DNA of 8,954 nt. It comes from Anaerolinea thermophila (GTDB lineage Bacteria; Chloroflexota; Anaerolineae; Anaerolineales; Villigracilaceae). Numbering within the stretch: position 1 is the stretch's first letter; every line of letters begins with the position of its first letter. The DNA lies in the NCBI GenBank assembly GCA_020722305.1, contig DYLB01000080.1, positions 1-8,954 on the forward strand, read 5' to 3'. A program made the position numbers and the translations under genes. Below, one piece after another: positions 5,154 through 8,954 of the stretch. The notes below the pieces were generated by a model. The model saw only the letters and a program-made list of their open reading frames with translations. It was not told where the DNA came from and searched no databases.

Positions 5154-5190
5154 GGCCGCTTTCGCCGTTTATCCTGAAAGCGGCCTTTCA
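5154..5190 (+). terminator. Attenuator-like hairpin between the STAS and HATPase genes
   Basis: GGCCGCTTTC (5154-5163) and GAAAGCGGCC (5176-5185) form a perfect 10-bp stem with a 12-nt loop, followed by TTTCATTT. The form is that of an intrinsic terminator, but the T run is interrupted, so partial read-through is likely. It lies 23 bp after the STAS stop and 13 bp before the ATG of the HATPase gene. Confidence 0.7.
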
Positions 5191-5198
5191 TTTCCATC

Positions 5199-5621
5199 AT
5201 GCGCACTGCCATTTTTCCCACCGATTACAGCAGCCTGGATGAGATCCGTGAATTCGTCGGGCAGGCTGCCGCCGAAGCCGGTTTCGATTCCCGCTCGGTC
5301 TATGCTATCCAGCTTGCGGCCGACGAGGCCTGCTCGAATATCATCGAACATGCCTACGGGGAGGCTTCCGAAGGCAAGATCGAATGTACGTGCAGCCTTA
5401 CCGATACCGACCTGGTTATCATCCTGCGGGATTACGGCGTCCCCTTCGACCTGGACAGCGTCCCCGCCCCGAACCTGTCACCAGACCTGGAGAAACGTAA
5501 GATTGGCGGTCTGGGCGTTTACCTGATGCGCAAGTTGATGGATGAAGTCACTTTCGAGACGTCTCCCGAATTCGGGAACGTGCTGACCATGAAGAAGCAC
5601 CGCAAGAAAGCCGATGAGTAA
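5199..5621 (+). CDS. RsbW/SpoIIAB-type anti-sigma factor, HATPase serine kinase
   Basis: A 140-residue GHKL ATPase of the anti-sigma class (HATPase_c_2). The N box is LAADEACSNIIEHAY (39-53) with E43 and N47; the G1 box is DYGVPFD (78-84) with D78 and G80; the G2 box is GGLGVYLMRKLMDEV (103-117). It lacks the dimerisation/phosphoacceptor domain of two-component kinases. Family members phosphorylate their STAS partner and, when it is phosphorylated, hold a sigma factor or another target. No sigma gene is adjacent, so the target is open. The ATG at 5199 has no Shine-Dalgarno sequence and lies 13 bp after a terminator-like hairpin, so expression is expected to be lower than that of the STAS protein. 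It overlaps the phosphatase gene by 8 bp (5614-5621), indicating coupled translation. Confidence 0.9.
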   Translation: MRTAIFPTDYSSLDEIREFVGQAAAEAGFDSRSVYAIQLAADEACSNIIEHAYGEASEGKIECTCSLTDTDLVIILRDYGVPFDLDSVPAPNLSPDLEKRKIGGLGVYLMRKLMDEVTFETSPEFGNVLTMKKHRKKADE

Positions 5622-8600
5622 ACGGGACCCGAAGCCTGCCGCGCCGGACTGGCGCGAACTTGCCAGCCTGGGCGAACAATTGCTCAATGCCACCTCGCTG
5701 TCCGCCCAGCGCGACCGCATCGAAGGGATGGTCACCCGCCTGGTGGACGGCGAAGCGTCCGTCTGGCTGAACGAGTCCCTCTTCCGCCTGCCGGATTGGG
5801 AGGGGCCGCCGATCTTTACGCCTGAGCCGTCCAGTGAGTGGATGCGCCGGGCGTTCGAGTCGGGCCAAATGGTCAGCGGGCTGGCCGAGGGTTCCGGCGG
5901 TGCTTGCGTGGCGGCCATCCCCATCGAGGAGCAGGGGTTCGTCCTGGGCGTGCTGCAGATCTCCCGGCCGGGCGCGTCCGCATTTTCCCAGGAAGAGCTG
6001 GACGGGCTGGCGGGACTGGTCAGCATTGCTGCGGTAGCGCTGCTGGCCTCCCACCGGGTGGCGGTCGAACGCTGGCGCATCGAACAGTTGAGCCTGGTGC
6101 GTTCGGTCAGCGCCCAGATCGCCAACCTGCTCGACGTGGATGAACTGGCCCGCCGGGTGACGGGCCTGATCTGCGAGACGTTCAAATATTATTACGTGGC
6201 GATCTTCACCCTTTCGCCGGGGCAGGCCGCGCTGCGCTACCGTGCCAGCGCCCGCGCCTCGCACAAGGGGCGCAGGAAAGCCCCGACGATCCTCGAAGTG
6301 GAACTGGGCCAGGGGTTGATCGGCCACGTAGCCCAAACCGGCCAGGAAATATTGTCTGACGACGTGCGCCACGAGCCGCGCTTCCGCTTCATCGGCAGCC
6401 TGCCCGAGACCCGCTCGGAGGTGGTCCTGCCGCTCAAGGTGGAAGACCGGGTGCTCGGCGTGCTGGACGTGCAAAGCGACCAGGTGGCGGCCTTCCATCC
6501 CAACGACCTGCTGGTGCTGCGCGCCCTGGCCGATAACATCGCCCTGGCCATCGAGGGGGCGCGCCTGTACGGCGACTTGCGCCGCCGTGCCGACCAGTTA
6601 GCCGTGATCGCCGAGGTCAGCGACAGCATCACCAAGACTCTCGACCTGAAGGCCTTGATGAAAGACACGGCCTTGCTGGTGCAGGAGAAGTTCGGCTACC
6701 CGTTCGTCCACCTGTTTACAGTCCACCACAATCGGCGGCAGATCATCTACGAGGCCGGCAGCGGCGAGCGGAGCGAGGCCCTGAGCGGCGGCTATGCCGT
6801 CTCGCTCGACGACGAGAGCGGGATCATCCCCTGGGCGGCGCGTAACGCCCAGACGGTGCTGCTCAACGATGTGACCCAGGATGAACGTTACCGCCCCTCG
6901 CCCCTGCCGCCGGATGAGACGTATTCCGAACTCACCGTGCCATTGATCTTCGATGATAAGGTGGTTGGAATCCTGGACATTCAGAGCGACCAGAAGGGAG
7001 CTTTCACCGAAGACGACCGCCTGATCTTCGAGGCCCTGGCCGATAACATCGCCGCAGCCATCCACAATGCCGACCTGTACAGTTCGGAGCAGTGGCGGCG
7101 GCAGGTAGGCGACAGCCTGCGCGAGGTGGCCGGCCTGCTCTCGGCCAACGTGGACGTGGAGCAGGTGCTCGAGTCGGTGCTAACCGAGCTGGAGCGCAAC
7201 CTGCCCTGCGATATCACCGCCATCTGGCTGCTCGACGGAGACGAATTGTTCCTGGCCGCGGCCCATACCATAGACCCGCAGGAGGCCGTGCTGGCCCGCA
7301 TCCCCTCCAACTCCGATTCCGAATGGATGACCAAAGCCTTGCTGGCCGACCAGCCGATCATCCGCAAGCCCGAAGACCCATTGGGGCCGCTCGGGTTGGC
7401 CGGGCAGTTCGCCAGCGATTATTCCGCCATCGTTGCCCCGCTGCGGATCGGCGACCAGCCGCTGGGTGTGCTGTCCCTGGCCCATCACACCCCCGGCCGC
7501 TATGGTCACGAGGCCCAGGCCATGACCACCACCTTCGCCAGTTACGCCGCGGTCGCCATCGAGAACGCCCGCCTCTACGACATGGCTCAGGAACAGGCTT
7601 ACGCCTCGGCTGCCCTGTTGCAGGTGGCCCAGGCGGTGGTCAGCATGAACGACCTGCGAGAGATCCTCGCCGCCGTCGTCCGCATCATGCCTATCGTGGT
7701 CGGCGTAGAAGTCTGTGCCATTTATCTTTGGGACGAGGAATTGCAAATGTTCTATCCCGGCGACCAGTACGGCATCCCGGAAGATGTCCGGAATCTGGTC
7801 TGGGCCGAGGATTACGCCGTCGGCGAGTTCCCTCTGCTCGATATCGTCCGCGAGCAAAACCGGATCGTGGTCAAGCCACTGGAGCCGGAAGACGGCCCTC
7901 ACGCCTGGCTGCTGATTGAGCCGGACGACAACCTGGCCAGCCACATCGAGGCTTTTCCCGGCGGCGAGCGCCTGATGATGGCCTTTCCGCTGTCCATCAA
8001 GAACGACCTCTTCGGCGTGATGCTGATCGAGGAAGTTTCCGGAGGGCGGCGTTTCCGTGAACGGCGGCTCGAAATCCTGACCGGAATCGCCCAGCAGGTG
8101 GCCCTGGCCGCCCAGAACGACCGCCTGCAACTCGAGATGGTCATGCGCGAGCGTCTGGAATACGAGGTGCAGCTCGCCCGCCAGATCCAGCAGACTTTCA
8201 TTCCCGAAACCCTGCCGGAAATCGCAGGCTGGAACCTGGCGGCCCGCTGGCGGATGGCGCGCCAGGTGGGCGGGGATTTCTACGACGTGTTGGAAATGCC
8301 GGACGACAAGGTCGTCCTGTTCATCGCGGACGTAGCCGACAAGGGCGTCCCGGCCGCGCTCTTCATGGCCCTCACCCGGACCCTGGTCCGGGCTGCCGTT
8401 TTGGAGACCGACTCCCCAGCCGAGGCGCTGCGCCGCGTCAACGCCCTCTTGTATCCCGATTGCGACCAGGGCATGTTCGTCACGGCTTTTTACGCCGTCT
8501 TGAATTCCAAAACCGGCAAACTGACCTATGCCAACGCCGGGCACAATCCCCCCATCTGGCAATGCTGCGGCACCAGCTCGCTCACCCGCCTGACCCGTAC

Positions 8601-8886
8601 CGGCATGGCGCTGGGCGCGGTCGAGAACCTGGAGATCAGCGAAAATACAATCACCCTCGAAGACGACGACTGCCTGTTGATGTATACCGACGGCCTGACC
8701 GAATCCTTCTCGCCCGACGAGGAGATGTTCGGCGAGGAGCGTCTGGTCTCGCTCCTGACCAACGCCCCGGCCCGCACCGCTGCGGCCATCCTGGACCATA
8801 TTGACAATGCCCTGATGGATTTCATCCACCCCCTCCCCCCTGCCGACGACCTGACCATTCTGGTCTTGACCCGCAACAGCCAATAA
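5614..8886 (+). CDS. Multi-GAF sensor serine phosphatase (SpoIIE/RsbU-type PP2C)
   Basis: A 1090-residue soluble protein without transmembrane segments. About five GAF domains are laid out in tandem: a degenerate one at about 15-150, then about 155-320, 325-490, 498-655 and 670-838, joined by helical linkers such as ALADNIALAIEGARLYGDL and AIENARLYDMAQEQ. Domains 2 and 3 are close internal duplicates. A coiled linker (832-865, ending QLARQIQQTFIPETLP) leads to the SpoIIE-type PP2C phosphatase at about 866-1088. Metal-binding motifs are intact: QVGGDFYD with D888 and D891, FIADVADKG (D906, D909), AGHNPP, YTDGLTE (D1026) and ADDLTILVL (D1078, D1079). Family enzymes dephosphorylate the STAS partner, here the protein encoded at 4795, thereby releasing it to capture the HATPase. 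The GAF array should sense ligands or redox state, but which is unknown. Its ATG overlaps the kinase stop. Confidence 0.93.
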   Translation: MSKRDPKPAAPDWRELASLGEQLLNATSLSAQRDRIEGMVTRLVDGEASVWLNESLFRLPDWEGPPIFTPEPSSEWMRRAFESGQMVSGLAEGSGGACVAAIPIEEQGFVLGVLQISRPGASAFSQEELDGLAGLVSIAAVALLASHRVAVERWRIEQLSLVRSVSAQIANLLDVDELARRVTGLICETFKYYYVAIFTLSPGQAALRYRASARASHKGRRKAPTILEVELGQGLIGHVAQTGQEILSDDVRHEPRFRFIGSLPETRSEVVLPLKVEDRVLGVLDVQSDQVAAFHPNDLLVLRALADNIALAIEGARLYGDLRRRADQLAVIAEVSDSITKTLDLKALMKDTALLVQEKFGYPFVHLFTVHHNRRQIIYEAGSGERSEALSGGYAVSLDDESGIIPWAARNAQTVLLNDVTQDERYRPSPLPPDETYSELTVPLIFDDKVVGILDIQSDQKGAFTEDDRLIFEALADNIAAAIHNADLYSSEQWRRQVGDSLREVAGLLSANVDVEQVLESVLTELERNLPCDITAIWLLDGDELFLAAAHTIDPQEAVLARIPSNSDSEWMTKALLADQPIIRKPEDPLGPLGLAGQFASDYSAIVAPLRIGDQPLGVLSLAHHTPGRYGHEAQAMTTTFASYAAVAIENARLYDMAQEQAYASAALLQVAQAVVSMNDLREILAAVVRIMPIVVGVEVCAIYLWDEELQMFYPGDQYGIPEDVRNLVWAEDYAVGEFPLLDIVREQNRIVVKPLEPEDGPHAWLLIEPDDNLASHIEAFPGGERLMMAFPLSIKNDLFGVMLIEEVSGGRRFRERRLEILTGIAQQVALAAQNDRLQLEMVMRERLEYEVQLARQIQQTFIPETLPEIAGWNLAARWRMARQVGGDFYDVLEMPDDKVVLFIADVADKGVPAALFMALTRTLVRAAVLETDSPAEALRRVNALLYPDCDQGMFVTAFYAVLNSKTGKLTYANAGHNPPIWQCCGTSSLTRLTRTGMALGAVENLEISENTITLEDDDCLLMYTDGLTESFSPDEEMFGEERLVSLLTNAPARTAAAILDHIDNALMDFIHPLPPADDLTILVLTRNSQ

Positions 8887-8905
8887 CTGGTGACGCGGTG
8901 CAGGA

Positions 8906-8954
8906 TACCCTTCGGGTACGATGTGGCTTTCCGCAAACACCTGATTTGGCGGAA
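8906..8954 (+). terminator. Possible terminator region after the phosphatase gene, cut by the window edge
   Basis: TACCC-TTC-GGGTA (8906-8918) is a small hairpin 19 bp after the stop. A longer dyad, TTCCGC (8928-8933) with GCGGAA (8949-8954), also has CAAA/TTTG inside. The second one ends exactly at the window edge, so whether a T tract follows cannot be seen. Confidence 0.35.

Noticed and set aside
7180..8940. Very long minus-strand open frame of 586 codons opposite the phosphatase
   Set aside because: Mirror of a high-GC coding frame; composition rich in His/Gln/Gly and no recognisable domain. The phosphatase on the other strand has all family motifs.
1..8954. CRISPR array, tRNA, rRNA, insertion sequence or integrase
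   Set aside because: No regularly spaced direct repeats, no cloverleaf with tRNA landmarks, no transposase or recombinase motifs were found in either strand.

Overview
The window is GC-rich DNA, densely packed with genes. It probably comes from a Chloroflexota bacterium of the class Anaerolineae. That assignment is an inference from three things: Thr/Pro-rich linkers in a membrane-anchored surface protein, a pair of 'WVISPVEYV(D/N)TTPD' membrane proteins, and a very long multi-GAF PP2C phosphatase. Promoters with an extended -10 (TGnTAnAAT) fit the same picture. No 16S rRNA or other decisive marker is present.

Layout. (1) Bases 226-2464, + strand: an apparent operon of a Trm112-like zinc-ribbon protein, a HEAT-repeat protein and a LytR-CpsA-Psr (LCP) cell-wall glycopolymer transferase. 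It starts from an extended -10 promoter and ends at a strong intrinsic terminator. (2) Bases 2465-2619: a convergent intergenic region packed with three consecutive hairpins. (3) Bases 2620-3848, - strand: two overlapping genes for paralogous single-pass membrane proteins; the downstream one carries a Thr/Pro-rich stalk and an extracytoplasmic Ig/carboxypeptidase-regulatory-like domain. (4) About 3894-3999, - strand: a bacterial small-type SRP RNA (ffs) with its own promoter, not represented by any protein-coding frame. (5) Bases 4132-4457, - strand: a UPF0175-family antitoxin-like gene of lower GC, followed by what looks like the scar of its deleted PIN-type toxin. (6) Bases 4458-4794: divergent intergenic region with hairpins and the promoters of both flanking units. 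(7) Bases 4795-8886, + strand: a three-gene partner-switching module consisting of a STAS anti-anti-sigma factor, an RsbW/SpoIIAB-type HATPase switch kinase and a 1090-residue phosphatase with about five GAF domains and a SpoIIE-type PP2C domain. A perfect hairpin with a T-rich tail lies between the first and second genes.

How the genes work together. In the partner-switching module the HATPase should phosphorylate the STAS protein. The GAF-PP2C protein should remove that phosphate in response to signals sensed by its GAF array, releasing the kinase from or onto a target. No sigma factor is encoded here, so the output is unknown. The LCP operon and the stalked membrane proteins concern the cell envelope; the SRP RNA belongs to membrane protein targeting. 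The most noteworthy items are the sensor-rich partner-switching cassette with its internal attenuator-like hairpin, the toxin deletion scar, the SRP RNA placed directly upstream of a membrane-protein pair, and the stacked palindromes at 2489-2606. I see no wholly new defence or mobile system in the window.
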